64,000 bases of DNA from Amycolatopsis tolypomycina. GTDB taxonomy: Bacteria; Actinomycetota; Actinomycetes; Mycobacteriales; Pseudonocardiaceae. Positions 1-8,255 of the stretch are shown one piece after another (the first letter of the stretch is position 1; each line of letters opens with the position of its first letter). A model generated the notes under the pieces. It worked only from the letters and a program-made list of their open reading frames with translations, ran no database searches and was not told the DNA's origin. Position numbers and translations under genes: made by a program. The stretch is taken from assembly GCF_900105945.1 (NCBI RefSeq), contig NZ_FNSO01000001.1, positions 62,001-126,000 on the forward strand, in the 5' to 3' direction.

Positions 1-1
1 C

Positions 2-472
2 TCAGCCGCTCGTCAAGGCCGCTGTCTCGGCCTGGCCCGCCGCCGTCGCGCGGCGCAGGAATCCGGCGATCAGGGCCAGCTCGTCCTCGCTGTAGCCGGC
101 GCAGAGCTCGTCCATCGCGGTGTTCATCCCCGCGTAGAGCCGGAACAGCTCCCCGGTGCGGCCGGGGACCGCCCGCACGGCCACCGAACGGCGGTCGGCC
201 GCCTCGGGGTCGCGCTCGCGGACGATCCAGCCGCCCTTCTGCAGCCGGTCGAGGATGCCGGTCATCGTCGCCGGGTGCAGGCCGGCCCGGCGGGCGACCG
301 CGCTCGGGCTGAGCGGGCCGTGCCGGGCGATCAGCTCCAGGCACTCGAGGTCGACGTCCTTGAGCGCCACCCGGGCGCTGACCTGGTGGTTCAGCAGCGC
401 GAGCTGGTTGCGCAGCTCTCGCAGCGCGTCTTTCACCGCCACGGTCGACCGGCGGTGCGCTCCCGAACTCAT
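2..472 (-). CDS. MarR-family transcriptional regulator
   Basis: A 156-residue winged-helix regulator of the MarR family, expected to bind DNA as a dimer. The recognition region is visible at about residues 52-95: LSPSAVARRAGLHPATMTGI followed by a wing rich in charged residues (ERDPEAADRR). Flanking N- and C-terminal helices suit dimerisation. The ATG start sits at the right edge of the gene and the TGA stop falls at bases 2-4, so the gene is complete although it touches the window edge. It is divergent from the SRPBCC gene that starts at 586, and the 113-bp gap between them could hold a shared promoter. Ligand and targets cannot be read from the sequence. Confidence 0.85.
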   Translation of the reverse strand: MSSGAHRRSTVAVKDALRELRNQLALLNHQVSARVALKDVDLECLELIARHGPLSPSAVARRAGLHPATMTGILDRLQKGGWIVRERDPEAADRRSVAVRAVPGRTGELFRLYAGMNTAMDELCAGYSEDELALIAGFLRRATAAGQAETAALTSG

Positions 473-585
473 ATGACCCTCGTATCAGTTGGCTGCCGGC
501 AGCCTAACCGCCGAGGGCGCCCGACGCGGGTGCGGTGCTCGGTGAAATCGTGGACCCTGATCCGTACGCCGGGAAGAGGAGTGAA

Positions 586-1020
586 ATGGGAAAGGTCACA
601 GCCACCGCGGAGCGCACCATCGACGCCCCGGCCGACAAGGTTCGCGCGCTCGTCGCCGACTACGCCGAGACGCGGCCGAAGCTGCTCACCGAGCACTACC
701 GCGACTACCAGGTCACCGAAGGCGGCGTCGGCGCCGGGACCAAGGCCGGCTGGAAGCTGCAGGCGACCTCCAAGCGGGTGCGCGACGTCCAGGCGACGGT
801 CACCGAGCCGCGGCCGGGGACGCTGGTCGAGACCGACGCGAACTCGAGCATGGTCACCACGTGGACGGTCACCGAAGCGGGTGAACGCAGTGTGGTGAAG
901 ATCGAGACCACCTGGGACGGTGCCGGTGGCATCGGCGGCTTCTTCGAGAAGACCTTCGCGCCGGGTGGGCTCAAGAAGATCTACGACGGCGTGCTGGAGA
1001 AGCTCGCCGAGATCGTGTGA
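586..1020 (+). CDS. SRPBCC-family (START-like) protein
   Basis: A 144-residue protein with the pattern of polyketide cyclase/START-like (SRPBCC) folds: an N-terminal strand TATAERTIDAPADKVRALVA, a central strand-rich region and a long C-terminal helix beginning near FFEKTFAPGGLKKIYDGVLE. Such proteins form a helix-grip cavity for hydrophobic ligands. ATG 586 is preferred over the in-frame GTG at 535 because a purine-rich GAGGAG lies just upstream of 586 and the conserved fold starts at MGKVTATAE. It is divergent from the MarR gene. The ligand is unknown. Confidence 0.8.
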   Translation: MGKVTATAERTIDAPADKVRALVADYAETRPKLLTEHYRDYQVTEGGVGAGTKAGWKLQATSKRVRDVQATVTEPRPGTLVETDANSSMVTTWTVTEAGERSVVKIETTWDGAGGIGGFFEKTFAPGGLKKIYDGVLEKLAEIV

Positions 1021-1115
1021 CGCCTCACAATCGGAATCTGCGCCCCGGTTAGCTGGTTGTATCGGGTGGAATCCGGGGCGCTTGCCCCGCTTCGAGACTG
1101 GAAAGGGATTCGACG

Positions 1116-2123
1116 ATGAGCACGGCGACCGAGATCCGGCTGGCTTCGCGTCCGGAAGGCGTTCCGACGCACGACAACTTCGAGATCGTCGACACCGAGG
1201 TGCCGTCGGCGGGCGACGGCCAGATCCTGGTGCGCAACCTGATCATGAGCGTCGACCCGGCGATGCGCGGCCGGATGAAGGACGTCAAGTCCTACGCGCC
1301 GCCGTTCCAGGTCGGCGAGGTCATGTCCGGCGGGGCGGTCGGCGAGGTCGTCGAGTCGAACGTCGACGACGTCAAGGTGGGCGACCACGTGCTGCACCAG
1401 GGGGGCTGGCGCACCCACGCCGTGCTCGACGCGGGCCGGTACGTCAAGGTCGACGGGGCCGCCGCGCCGCTGTCGACCTACCTCGGCGTGCTCGGCATGC
1501 CGGGCCTGACCGCGTACTCGGGCCTGCTGGAGTCGGCCGAGTTCAAGCCGGGCGACACGGTGTTCGTCTCCGGCGCGGCCGGCGCGGTCGGCTCGCTCGT
1601 CGGGCAGATCGCGAAGCTGAAGGGCGCCAAGCGCGTCATCGGCTCGGCGGGTTCGGCGGAGAAGGTCCGCCACCTGATCGACGACCTCGGCTTCGACGCC
1701 GCCTTCAACTACAAGGACGGCCCGGTCGTCGAGCAGCTGCACAAGGCGGCGCCGGAGGGCATCGACGTCTACTTCGACAACGTCGGCGGCGACCACCTCG
1801 AAGCCGCGATCGACGCGATCACCCTGCACGGCCGGATCGTCATCTGCGGGATGATCTCCACGTACAACGCGACCGAGCCGACGCCGGCGCCGCGCAACCT
1901 CGCGCAGGTCATCGCCAAGCGGCTCACCATCCGCGGCCTGCTGGTGATCGACCACTGGCACCTGCAGCAGCAGTTCGTCAGCGAGATCGCGCCGCTGGTC
2001 AGCTCCGGCGAGATCAAGTACTCGGAGACCTTCGTGGACGGCATCCGCAACGCGCCCGAGGCGTTCCTCGGCCTGCTGTCGGGCGCCAACACCGGCAAGA
2101 TGCTGGTCCGCATCGCCGACTAG
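1116..2123 (+). CDS. zinc-independent MDR NADP-dependent oxidoreductase
   Basis: A 335-residue medium-chain reductase of the zinc-free leukotriene B4 dehydrogenase / curcumin reductase type. Evidence is an N-terminal GroES-like domain with the NxxMSVDPAMRGRM stretch typical of this subfamily, the Rossmann motif SGAAGAVGS at about residues 153-161, and no zinc-binding cysteines. It probably reduces activated double bonds (enones) with NADPH in the cytosol. It follows the SRPBCC gene after 95 bp in the same direction. Its last four bases overlap the last four bases of the convergent dehalogenase gene, so no separate terminator fits between them. Confidence 0.88.
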   Translation: MSTATEIRLASRPEGVPTHDNFEIVDTEVPSAGDGQILVRNLIMSVDPAMRGRMKDVKSYAPPFQVGEVMSGGAVGEVVESNVDDVKVGDHVLHQGGWRTHAVLDAGRYVKVDGAAAPLSTYLGVLGMPGLTAYSGLLESAEFKPGDTVFVSGAAGAVGSLVGQIAKLKGAKRVIGSAGSAEKVRHLIDDLGFDAAFNYKDGPVVEQLHKAAPEGIDVYFDNVGGDHLEAAIDAITLHGRIVICGMISTYNATEPTPAPRNLAQVIAKRLTIRGLLVIDHWHLQQQFVSEIAPLVSSGEIKYSETFVDGIRNAPEAFLGLLSGANTGKMLVRIAD

Positions 2124-2743
2124 AGGAGCGCGGCCAGCTCCGGCAGGGTCGACGCGGTGTAGGTGGGCGCGGGCGAGCCGGGCAGCGGGTGGACACCGGG
2201 ACGGGTGAGCAACGCCGTCTCGAGGCCCGCGGCCTGGGCGCCCGCGATGTCCCAGTCGTGCGCCGCGACCAGCACCGCGCGCTCGCCGGGGTAGGCGGCC
2301 GTGACCTGCCGGTACGGCTCGGGCGCCGGCTTCAGCCTGCCGACCTGCTCGGCCGAGAAGATCCGGTCGAGCAGCGGGGCCAGCCCGGCGTTCTGCAGCT
2401 GCGCCTCGGCCGTGGCGAGCGGCGAGTTCGTCAGCGCGACGACGGTGTGACCCGCTTCGCGCAGCTGCACCAGGCCCGGCTCGACGTCCGGATGGGCGGG
2501 CAGCGAACGCAGCCCCGCCGCGATCGCGGGGAGATCCGGCTCGCGCCCGTGCCGGGCCGCGACCTCGATCGCGGCGTCGCCGGCGATGCCCGCGAAGTCG
2601 CGGTAGCCGCCGGTGGCCGTGACGGTCAGCACGGTGTGGATCGCCAGCCCGAACCACTCGCGCCGCAGCTCGGGGCCGCCGATCGTGGCGTCCAGCGCGG
2701 CCAGGTCGAGCAGGGTCTCGTTGACGTCGAGGACGCACAGCAT
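2120..2743 (-). CDS. haloacid dehalogenase type II-like HAD hydrolase
   Basis: A 207-residue HAD-superfamily hydrolase. Motif I is DVNETL near residue 6, with the second acidic residue replaced by Asn as in the L-2-haloacid dehalogenase (type II) branch rather than phosphatases. Motif II is LTNS near 103, the conserved Lys lies in QVGRLKPAPEPY, and the motif III/IV region is VAAHDWDIAGAQAAG. The predicted reaction is hydrolytic dehalogenation or a related ester hydrolysis through an Asp nucleophile. The gene ends 4 bp inside the convergent reductase gene and is followed upstream by the flavoprotein gene 4 bp away on the same strand, suggesting a small minus-strand operon with it and the TetR gene. 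The substrate is unknown. Confidence 0.82.
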   Translation of the reverse strand: MLCVLDVNETLLDLAALDATIGGPELRREWFGLAIHTVLTVTATGGYRDFAGIAGDAAIEVAARHGREPDLPAIAAGLRSLPAHPDVEPGLVQLREAGHTVVALTNSPLATAEAQLQNAGLAPLLDRIFSAEQVGRLKPAPEPYRQVTAAYPGERAVLVAAHDWDIAGAQAAGLETALLTRPGVHPLPGSPAPTYTASTLPELAALL

Positions 2744-2747
2744 CCGT

Positions 2748-3362
2748 TCAGTATTGCTGGTTCAACGCCCGTTCGTTGAGCCTCGCGTCCAGCTCCTCCG
2801 CGGACACCGCGAGGGACATCTGGTCGCGCATGATCGTGCCCAGCGAAGGCAGCGTCGAGCGGTCCGGCCAGGTCTCCGGCTGCCACAGCGACGACCGCAG
2901 GAACGCCTTGGCGCAGTGCATGTACAGCTCTTGGACCTCGACGACGACGGCCAGCGTCGGCCGTTTCCCCTTGACCACCAGCGAGTCGAAGAACGGCCCG
3001 TCCGAGACCAAGGTCGCCCGGCCGTTGACCCGCAGGGTCTCGTTCATGCCCGGCACCAGGAACAACAGCCCCGCGTGCGGGTTGTCGACGATGTTGCGGA
3101 AGCTGTCGATCAGCTTGTTGCCCGGCCTGTCCGCCAGCACCAGCGTCTTCTCGTCGAGCACCAGCACCGAGCCCGCCGGGTCGCCACGCGGTGAGACGTC
3201 ACAGCTGCCGTCCGGGGCCGACGTGGCCAGCAGGACGAACGGCGAGTGCGCGATCAGGTTGCGCGCGTGCTCGTCGATCCGGTCGATGACCTTCCGCTGC
3301 GTCAGCTCGGCGACCTCGCCGATCACCTCGCGCAGGGCCTCGTGTGAGTCGATGATCGCCAT
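2748..3362 (-). CDS. pyridoxamine 5'-phosphate oxidase-type flavoprotein
   Basis: A 204-residue member of the FMN-dependent PPOX-type split-barrel family. The conserved core runs from [20 protein letters not shown] through the FMN-binding stretch [20 protein letters not shown] to the strand [12 protein letters not shown]. This pattern fits the MSMEG_1061-like actinobacterial subgroup. Members are cytosolic dimers that bind FMN or F420 and usually act as oxidoreductases of unknown substrate. It lies 9 bp from the TetR gene and 4 bp before the dehalogenase gene, all on the minus strand, so the three are probably co-transcribed. Confidence 0.82.
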   Translation of the reverse strand: MAIIDSHEALREVIGEVAELTQRKVIDRIDEHARNLIAHSPFVLLATSAPDGSCDVSPRGDPAGSVLVLDEKTLVLADRPGNKLIDSFRNIVDNPHAGLLFLVPGMNETLRVNGRATLVSDGPFFDSLVVKGKRPTLAVVVEVQELYMHCAKAFLRSSLWQPETWPDRSTLPSLGTIMRDQMSLAVSAEELDARLNERALNQQY

Positions 3363-3371
3363 GTGCCCAAC

Positions 3372-3971
3372 CTAGCGGGCACCACCGGCAATCCGGCCCA
3401 CGATGGCCGCGCGCGCGGCCTCCTCGGACTTGCGCACCACCAGGTCCGTCGAATACCCGTGCTTCACGAAGACGCCGTCGAGCTGGAACGTGCCGTAGCC
3501 GTGAGCCTGGGTGAACAGCTGCTCCATCAGCTCCAGCGCGGTCGCCGGGTCGGGGGCGACGGCCAGGCAGCGCAGCAGGAACTGGTCCGTCAGGCGCCGG
3601 GTCTGCTCGTGGAGGCCGGTGTGCTCCGGGCCGTGGAGGCCGTCCGCGTAGATCACGTTCATCCCGGCCCGGCGCTCGATGACGTACCGCGTGTACGCGC
3701 CCGCCGCCGCGGCCAGGGCGTCCACCGGGTCTTCGTGCGCGCCCGCCGCCTCGGTGACGCGGTCGGCGAGCTGGCAGGCGACGTTGCCCGCCACCTCGGC
3801 GAGCAGGCTCTCCCGCGAGGCGAAGTGCCGGTACGGCGCACCGGGGCTCACCTTCGCCCGGCGTGCGACCTCGGCGACCGAGAAGGCTGCCCAGCCGTGT
3901 TCGGCGATCAGGTCCAGGGATACGCGCACGAGCTCGCCGCGAAGGTCGCCGTGGTGGTACTTGCCGCCCAT
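3372..3971 (-). CDS. TetR/AcrR-family transcriptional regulator
   Basis: A 199-residue TetR-family repressor. The N-terminal HTH is clear: [20 protein letters not shown], then [20 protein letters not shown] with [12 protein letters not shown]. The C-terminal ligand domain is diverged. I use ATG 3971 because the family usually begins [10 protein letters not shown]; an in-frame GTG at 3983 would add four residues. It is divergent from the zinc alcohol dehydrogenase at 4068, and the 97-bp gap carries two GTAAG/CTTAC palindromes that are its likely operators. It probably controls both itself and the dehydrogenase. The inducer is unknown but could be an aldehyde or alcohol. Confidence 0.88.
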   Translation of the reverse strand: MGGKYHHGDLRGELVRVSLDLIAEHGWAAFSVAEVARRAKVSPGAPYRHFASRESLLAEVAGNVACQLADRVTEAAGAHEDPVDALAAAAGAYTRYVIERRAGMNVIYADGLHGPEHTGLHEQTRRLTDQFLLRCLAVAPDPATALELMEQLFTQAHGYGTFQLDGVFVKHGYSTDLVVRKSEEAARAAIVGRIAGGAR

Positions 3972-4001
3972 GACCCGGATCACATCTCTCGTTCGAAATA
4001 T

Positions 4002-4041
4002 GTAAGAGGGCTCTTACGTAGAGATGTAAGAGACCACTTAC
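4002..4041. promoter_or_regulatory. two tandem TetR operators
   Basis: Two 16-bp dyads lie between the divergent TetR and alcohol dehydrogenase genes. The first, at 4002-4017, is a perfect palindrome GTAAGAG-GG-CTCTTAC. The second, at 4026-4041, is GTAAGAGACCACTTAC, with five matching bases in each outer arm. Their starts are 24 bp apart, about two helical turns and a bit. The second site ends 26 bp before the dehydrogenase start codon. This arrangement is typical of autoregulated TetR repressors that also control the divergent gene; the assignment is inferred. Confidence 0.75.
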
Positions 4042-4067
4042 GACGGTACTTGAACTTGGAGGGTTCC

Positions 4068-5117
4068 ATGAGCACCACCACGCACGCCATCGCCGCTCCG
4101 GCGCCGGGCGCGCCGCTGGCGCCGACCACGATCGAGCGCCGTGACCTGCGTCCGAACGACGTGCTGATCGACATCGCCTACGCCGGCATCTGCCACAGCG
4201 ACATCCACCAGGCCAAGGAGGACTGGGGCCAGGCGATCTTCCCGATGGTCCCGGGCCACGAGATCGCCGGCGTGGTCGCCGCGGTCGGTTCGGCCGTCAC
4301 GAAGTACCAGGTCGGCGACCGCGTCGGCGTCGGCTGCATGGTCGACTCCTGCGGCGAGTGCGAGTACTGCCTGGCCGGTACCGAGCAGTTCTGCGTCAAG
4401 GGCAACGTCCAGACCTACAACGGCGTCGGCTTCGACGGCGAGAACACCTACGGCGGCTACAGCCGGCAGATCGTCGTGAAGGACGCCTTCGTCTGCCGCA
4501 TCCCCGAGGGCATCGACCTCGACGTCGCCGCGCCGCTGCTGTGCGCGGGCATCACCACCTACTCGCCGCTGCACCACTGGGGCGCCGGCCCCGGCAAGAA
4601 GGTCGCCGTGATCGGCCTCGGCGGGCTCGGCCACATGGCCGTCAAGATCGCCGCCGCGATGGGCGCCGAGGTCACCGTGCTGAGCCAGAGCCTCAAGAAG
4701 CAGGAAGACGGCCTGAAGCTGGGCGCGAAGGACTACTACGCCACCAGCGACGAGGCCACGTTCGACGTCCTGCGCGGCAAGTTCGACATCATCCTCAACA
4801 CCGTGTCGGCCAAGCTGCCGGTGGACGCCTACCTCGGCCTGCTGCGGGTCGGCGGCGCCATGGTCAACGTCGGCGCGCCCGGCGAGCCGCTGGCCTACAA
4901 CGCCTTCTCGCTGCTCGGCGGCAACAAGGTGCTCGCCGGCTCGATGATCGGCGGCATCGCCGAGACCCAGGAAATGCTGGACTTCTGCGCGAAGCACGGC
5001 ATCGGCGCGGAGATCGAGACGATCTCGGCCGACAAGGTCAACGAGGCCTACGAGCGCGTCGAGAACTCCGACGTGCGCTACCGGTTCGTCATCGACGCGG
5101 CCACGATCGGCGCGTGA
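4068..5117 (+). CDS. zinc-dependent NAD(P) alcohol dehydrogenase
   Basis: A 349-residue zinc alcohol dehydrogenase of the cinnamyl alcohol dehydrogenase / YahK type. Catalytic zinc ligands are seen in [10 protein letters not shown] and PGHEIAG, and the structural zinc site in [17 protein letters not shown] has four Cys. The cofactor site is [13 protein letters not shown]. It should interconvert aldehydes and primary alcohols with NADP(H). ATG 4068 has a good upstream GGAGGG, and the start is confirmed by the adjacent operators. It is divergent from the TetR gene and probably repressed by it. A hairpin follows the stop codon. Confidence 0.92.
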   Translation: MSTTTHAIAAPAPGAPLAPTTIERRDLRPNDVLIDIAYAGICHSDIHQAKEDWGQAIFPMVPGHEIAGVVAAVGSAVTKYQVGDRVGVGCMVDSCGECEYCLAGTEQFCVKGNVQTYNGVGFDGENTYGGYSRQIVVKDAFVCRIPEGIDLDVAAPLLCAGITTYSPLHHWGAGPGKKVAVIGLGGLGHMAVKIAAAMGAEVTVLSQSLKKQEDGLKLGAKDYYATSDEATFDVLRGKFDIILNTVSAKLPVDAYLGLLRVGGAMVNVGAPGEPLAYNAFSLLGGNKVLAGSMIGGIAETQEMLDFCAKHGIGAEIETISADKVNEAYERVENSDVRYRFVIDAATIGA

Positions 5118-5124
5118 CTCGCGG

Positions 5125-5166
5125 GCACGGCAACCGGATCAGAACACCACTGTCCGGTTGCCGTGC
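5125..5166. terminator. bidirectional hairpin terminator
   Basis: A 14-bp inverted repeat (GCACGGCAACCGGA at 5125-5138 and its exact complement at 5153-5166) with a 14-nt loop lies between the convergent stops of the alcohol dehydrogenase (5117) and purU (5139). It overlaps the last codons of purU. No U-run follows, which is usual for actinomycete terminators. It could stop transcription from both sides. Confidence 0.7.
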
Positions 5167-6014
5167 ACCAGCACGCGGTTCTCCAGGTGCCACCGGAGGC
5201 CGCGGGCCAGCGTGACCTTCTCGATGTCGCGGCCCTTGCGGACCATGTCCTCGACCGAGTCGCCGTGGTCGACGCGGATGACGTCCTGCTCGATGATCGG
5301 GCCCGCGTCGAGGTCCGCCGTCACGTAGTGGCAGGTCGCGCCGACCAGCTTGACCCCGCGCGTGTGCGCCTGGTGGTACGGCTTCGCGCCGATGAACGAC
5401 GGCAGGAAGCTGTGGTGGATGTTGATCGCCCGGCCCGCCCACTCGCGGCACAGGTCCGCGGGCAGGATCTGCATGAACCGGGCCAGCACCACCGCGTGCG
5501 GTTCGTGCTCGTCGACCAGCTTCCGGACCTGCTCGAACGCTTCCTGTTTGCCGTCGGCCGGGAACGGCACGTGGTGGAACGGGATGCCGTGCGCGCGGGT
5601 GATGTCGGCCAGCGACTCGTGGTTGCCGATCACCGCGGCGATGTCGACGTCCAGCTCGCCGGAGGCGACCCGGCCGAGCAGGTCGTACAGGCAGTGCCCG
5701 GCCTTGGAGACGAGGACCACCGCGCGGCGCCGCTCGCCGGTGTCGCTGACCTGCCAGCTCGACTCGGCGGAGAGGTCCGCGGCCACCTCGCCGAAGCGGG
5801 CGCGCAGCCCGGCGGCGTCGAACGGCAGCGAGTCGGCCCGGACCACCTGGCGGGTGAAGAACCAGCCCGTGTCCGGGTCCGTGTGGTAAGCCGCCTCGAC
5901 GATCCAGCCGCCGTGGTCGGCGAGGAACCCGGAGATCCGGGCGATGATGCCGGTGCGGTCGGGGCAGCCGAAGGTGATGACGTAGCGGCGTTCGGGAGCG
6001 GTCACGCCGAGCAT
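5139..6014 (-). CDS. purU: formyltetrahydrofolate deformylase
   Basis: A 291-residue PurU. It hydrolyses 10-formyltetrahydrofolate to tetrahydrofolate and formate, balancing the one-carbon pool and feeding formate to PurT-type purine synthesis. The N-terminal ACT domain starts at YVITFGCPDRTGIIARISGF. The formyltransferase-like domain carries the conserved catalytic segments VIGNHESLADITR, NIHHSFLPSFIGAKPYHQA and TADLDAGPIIEQD. Length matches the family (about 280-290). ATG 6014 begins the protein a few residues before the ACT strand. It shares a hairpin terminator with the convergent alcohol dehydrogenase and lies 15 bp downstream of the mycothiol-enzyme gene on the same strand. Confidence 0.95.
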   Translation of the reverse strand: MLGVTAPERRYVITFGCPDRTGIIARISGFLADHGGWIVEAAYHTDPDTGWFFTRQVVRADSLPFDAAGLRARFGEVAADLSAESSWQVSDTGERRRAVVLVSKAGHCLYDLLGRVASGELDVDIAAVIGNHESLADITRAHGIPFHHVPFPADGKQEAFEQVRKLVDEHEPHAVVLARFMQILPADLCREWAGRAINIHHSFLPSFIGAKPYHQAHTRGVKLVGATCHYVTADLDAGPIIEQDVIRVDHGDSVEDMVRKGRDIEKVTLARGLRWHLENRVLVHGNRTVVF

Positions 6015-6029
6015 TCTCCCCCGCGCTGG

Positions 6030-6713
6030 TCAGGGCGCCGCGAGCGGTGCGAGCAGAGCCGGGTCGCCCACGACGGTCGCCGAGTTCGGGCGGCCCCACA
6101 GCGCGCGGTAGACATCGTCGGGGTCGCCGCTCAGCTCGACGTCCGGGGTGCCCGGCTCGCCGGCGCGGGCGTGCTCGCCCGGCGTCAGGTACAGGGCCCA
6201 GGTGCGCCCGGCGGCCGTGAGGTGGACCGTCGTCGCCACCGGGTAGCGGGGTGAGCGGCGCGGGACGAGGAACGTCGCGTACTCGTCGATGCCGTCGAGG
6301 GTGAACGCGGGGGAGAGCCGCGTCGCCGGGACGGGGTCGAGCGCGGACTCCGCGTCGAGCCGGTGGACCGCGGCCTCGTGCGCCATCCGCCGCGCCCAGT
6401 CGCCGACCGTGATCTCGAACCCGGGGAACGGCGAGCGCGCGGGCGTCTCCGGCGGCCGGCCGAGTGCTTCGCGCGCGGCCAGGCGCTGCCCGTCCCACCA
6501 CCCGAGCAGGTCGTCCCAGTCCTCCGGCGGCGTCGCGTCCGGCTCGCGGTTCATGGCCGTCGCGACGGCGAAGGCGTGTACCCAAGCCAGGTGCCGGATC
6601 AGGTCATGGATAGTCCACTTCGGACAGTTCCGGACCGGGGCCGCCGGGCCCGCCGCCAGCGCGGCCCGCTTCAGCGCGTCGGTGTGGACGTCGACGACCT
6701 CGAGGAAATCCAT
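6030..6713 (-). CDS. maleylpyruvate isomerase family mycothiol-dependent enzyme
   Basis: A 227-residue protein with the MDMPI N-terminal four-helix domain: CPKWTIHDLIRHLAWVHAFA at about 32-51 and the metal-site region WARRMAHEAAVHRLDAESAL near 116-135. His residues in HLAWVH and AHEAAVH are candidate metal ligands. These enzymes use mycothiol, consistent with mshA in the same window. The substrate is unknown. ATG 6713 fits the domain start; an upstream ATG at 6752 would add an unlikely tail. The first 110 bp overlap the 3' end of the DedA gene on the same strand in another frame, which is unusual. Confidence 0.83.
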   Translation of the reverse strand: MDFLEVVDVHTDALKRAALAAGPAAPVRNCPKWTIHDLIRHLAWVHAFAVATAMNREPDATPPEDWDDLLGWWDGQRLAAREALGRPPETPARSPFPGFEITVGDWARRMAHEAAVHRLDAESALDPVPATRLSPAFTLDGIDEYATFLVPRRSPRYPVATTVHLTAAGRTWALYLTPGEHARAGEPGTPDVELSGDPDDVYRALWGRPNSATVVGDPALLAPLAAP

Positions 6714-7326
6714 CCGCCGACCGTAGCGCGCGCAGCCTGAGCCGCCGTCCAAACTCGATCGCGCCGACCAGGCCGAGCCCGAGGCCGAACGACAGCAGCA
6801 GGCCCTTCACCGGCTCGTCCGCGAAGGTCGCTCCGCCCGCGAAGCCGATCAGCACGCTGTACACGGCCCAGATCGCCGCCCCGGCCGCGTCGAGCGGCAC
6901 GAACCGGCGCAACGGGTAGCCGAGGCTGCCGTTCGCGAGCGCGCTGGCGACCCGCCCGCCCGGCAGGTACCGGGCCGCGACGATGAGCAGCCCGCCGTTG
7001 CGCCGCACCTGGTCGCGGGCCCAGGCGTACCGGCGGCGCCCGTCCGGCCCGCGCTGCAGCCGCGCGATCGCCCGCGGACCGGCGGACCGGCCGACGGCGT
7101 ACCCGAGGCAGTCACCCGCCCACGCCCCGCCGGCCGCCACCGCGGCGAGCAGGGCGAGCCGCGCCGGATCGGGCCCGAGCAGCACGGCGACCGTGACGAC
7201 GGTGGTCTCGCTGGGCATGAACGGCAGCAAAGCGTCCAAACCGGACACGGCGAAGACGAGCACCCACAGCCACGGCGAGCCGAGCGCGTCACGCAGCAGC
7301 TCGGTGACCTGCCCCAGGAGTTCCAC
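6604..7326 (-). CDS. DedA-family (VTT domain) membrane protein
   Basis: A 240-residue inner-membrane protein of the DedA/SNARE-associated (VTT) family. The conserved pattern is present: LDALLPFMPSETTVVTVAVL, GAWAGDCLGYAVGRSAG, then YLPGGRVASALANGSLGYPL. Several hydrophobic segments follow, including AAIWAVYSVLIGFAGG and KGLLLSFGLGLGLVG. The family is linked to lipid carrier flipping and membrane homeostasis. The last 35 or so residues are a low-complexity Arg/Gly/Pro tail that reads through the start of the next gene, giving a 110-bp same-strand overlap. The tail may come from a lost stop codon. Confidence 0.82.
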   Translation of the reverse strand: MELLGQVTELLRDALGSPWLWVLVFAVSGLDALLPFMPSETTVVTVAVLLGPDPARLALLAAVAAGGAWAGDCLGYAVGRSAGPRAIARLQRGPDGRRRYAWARDQVRRNGGLLIVAARYLPGGRVASALANGSLGYPLRRFVPLDAAGAAIWAVYSVLIGFAGGATFADEPVKGLLLSFGLGLGLVGAIEFGRRLRLRALRSADGFPRGRRRPHRRAEAGRAGGGPGGPGPELSEVDYP

Positions 7327-7386
7327 GGCTCAATGGTGATCACCGCAGGTCACCCACGGGTGACGCAGCGGGGGTGGCCCGGTGAA

Positions 7387-7443
7387 CGTCATGAAAGAGT
7401 CGTTCATGTCACCGGACGTCATGAAAGAGTCGTTCATGACGTC
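7387..7443. repeat. palindromic repeat module, ATGAA/TTCAT family, copy 1
   Basis: Two direct units of ATGAAAGAGTCGTTCAT begin at 7391 and 7421, a 30-bp period. The second unit forms a hairpin with 11-bp arms (GACGTCATGAA at 7415-7425 and its complement at 7433-7443) and a 7-nt loop. It lies directly downstream of the methyltransferase gene stop (7455, minus strand) and upstream of the DedA gene. Related modules occur at 40031-40079 and 49106-49154. Confidence 0.8.
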
Positions 7444-7454
7444 GCCGCCGCGCT

Positions 7455-8255
7455 TCAGGCGGGGGCGACCGCCGGCCAGGGGACCGTCAGCTCGCCGAGG
7501 CGGATCCGGGACGGCGGGCCCAGCACCGGCCAGCCCCGCGCGGCCAGCAGCCGGGCCGTCTCCAGCCAGCGGGAACGCACGCCGAACGCCTGGTGCGGAG
7601 CCGCCGTCGCCCAGCACGCGTCCAGTGCCGTCAGCAGGTCGTGCACCCGCTCGCCCGGGACGTTCCGGTGGATCAGCGCCTTCGGCAGCCGCTCGGCGAC
7701 CGTCGACGGCCTTTCCAGTCCGGCCAGCCGCATCGAGAGCGTCAGCGAGACCGGACCGGCGCGACCCACCAGCACCCAGGACGACAGCCTGCCGATCTCG
7801 TCGCACGTGCCCTCGACCAGCAGGCCCTCGGCGGGCATCGAGTCCAGCATCAGGCCCCACGCGCCGGCGACCTCGTCCTCGGCGTACTGCCGGAGCACGT
7901 TGAACGCCCGCACCAGCACCGGGCGCGTCCCGGCCAGCTCGAACCCGCCGCGGCGGAAGTCCAGCAGCGGCGGTGCCGCGGCCGGCAACGCGGCCTCGAC
8001 CCGCACCGGATCCAGCTCCAGGCCCAGCACGCGGACGTCCGGCCGGACGCGGCGCAGCCGGCGGGCCAGCTCGACCGTCGTCACCGGGGAGGCGCCGTAG
8101 CCGAGGTCGACCACCAACGGTGCGTCGACCGCGCGGAGCAGCCGCGACGTCCGCGGCGACGAGGCGATCCAGCGGTCCACCCGGCGCAGGCGGTTCGGGT
8201 TGGTCGTGCCGCGGGTCGGTGCGCCGACCGGGGTCAGTTTGGTTCGGTGAGCCAC
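7455..8255 (-). CDS. class I SAM-dependent methyltransferase-like protein
   Basis: A 266-residue protein with a Rossmann-type SAM-binding motif VVDLGYGASPVTTVELARRL at about 48-67 and an acidic strand end VLGLELDPVRVEAA at about 75-88, as in class I methyltransferases. The substrate-binding half is not recognisable. The GTG start at 8255 overlaps the end of the DUF2505 gene by 22 bp on the same strand, so the pair is probably one transcript. A homologue commonly lies beside the murB divergon in related actinobacteria. Function is not known. Confidence 0.75.
   Translation of the reverse strand: MAHRTKLTPVGAPTRGTTNPNRLRRVDRWIASSPRTSRLLRAVDAPLVVDLGYGASPVTTVELARRLRRVRPDVRVLGLELDPVRVEAALPAAAPPLLDFRRGGFELAGTRPVLVRAFNVLRQYAEDEVAGAWGLMLDSMPAEGLLVEGTCDEIGRLSSWVLVGRAGPVSLTLSMRLAGLERPSTVAERLPKALIHRNVPGERVHDLLTALDACWATAAPHQAFGVRSRWLETARLLAARGWPVLGPPSRIRLGELTVPWPAVAPA

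Noticed and set aside
1016..1029. TGTGA/TCACA dyad after the SRPBCC gene as a CRP-like site or terminator
   Set aside because: Five-base arms overlapping a stop codon; likely chance.
920..2779. Long open frames on both strands (up to about 600 codons) over the reductase and dehalogenase genes
   Set aside because: They are Arg/Gly/Ala-rich shadow frames of high-GC genes with well-supported products.
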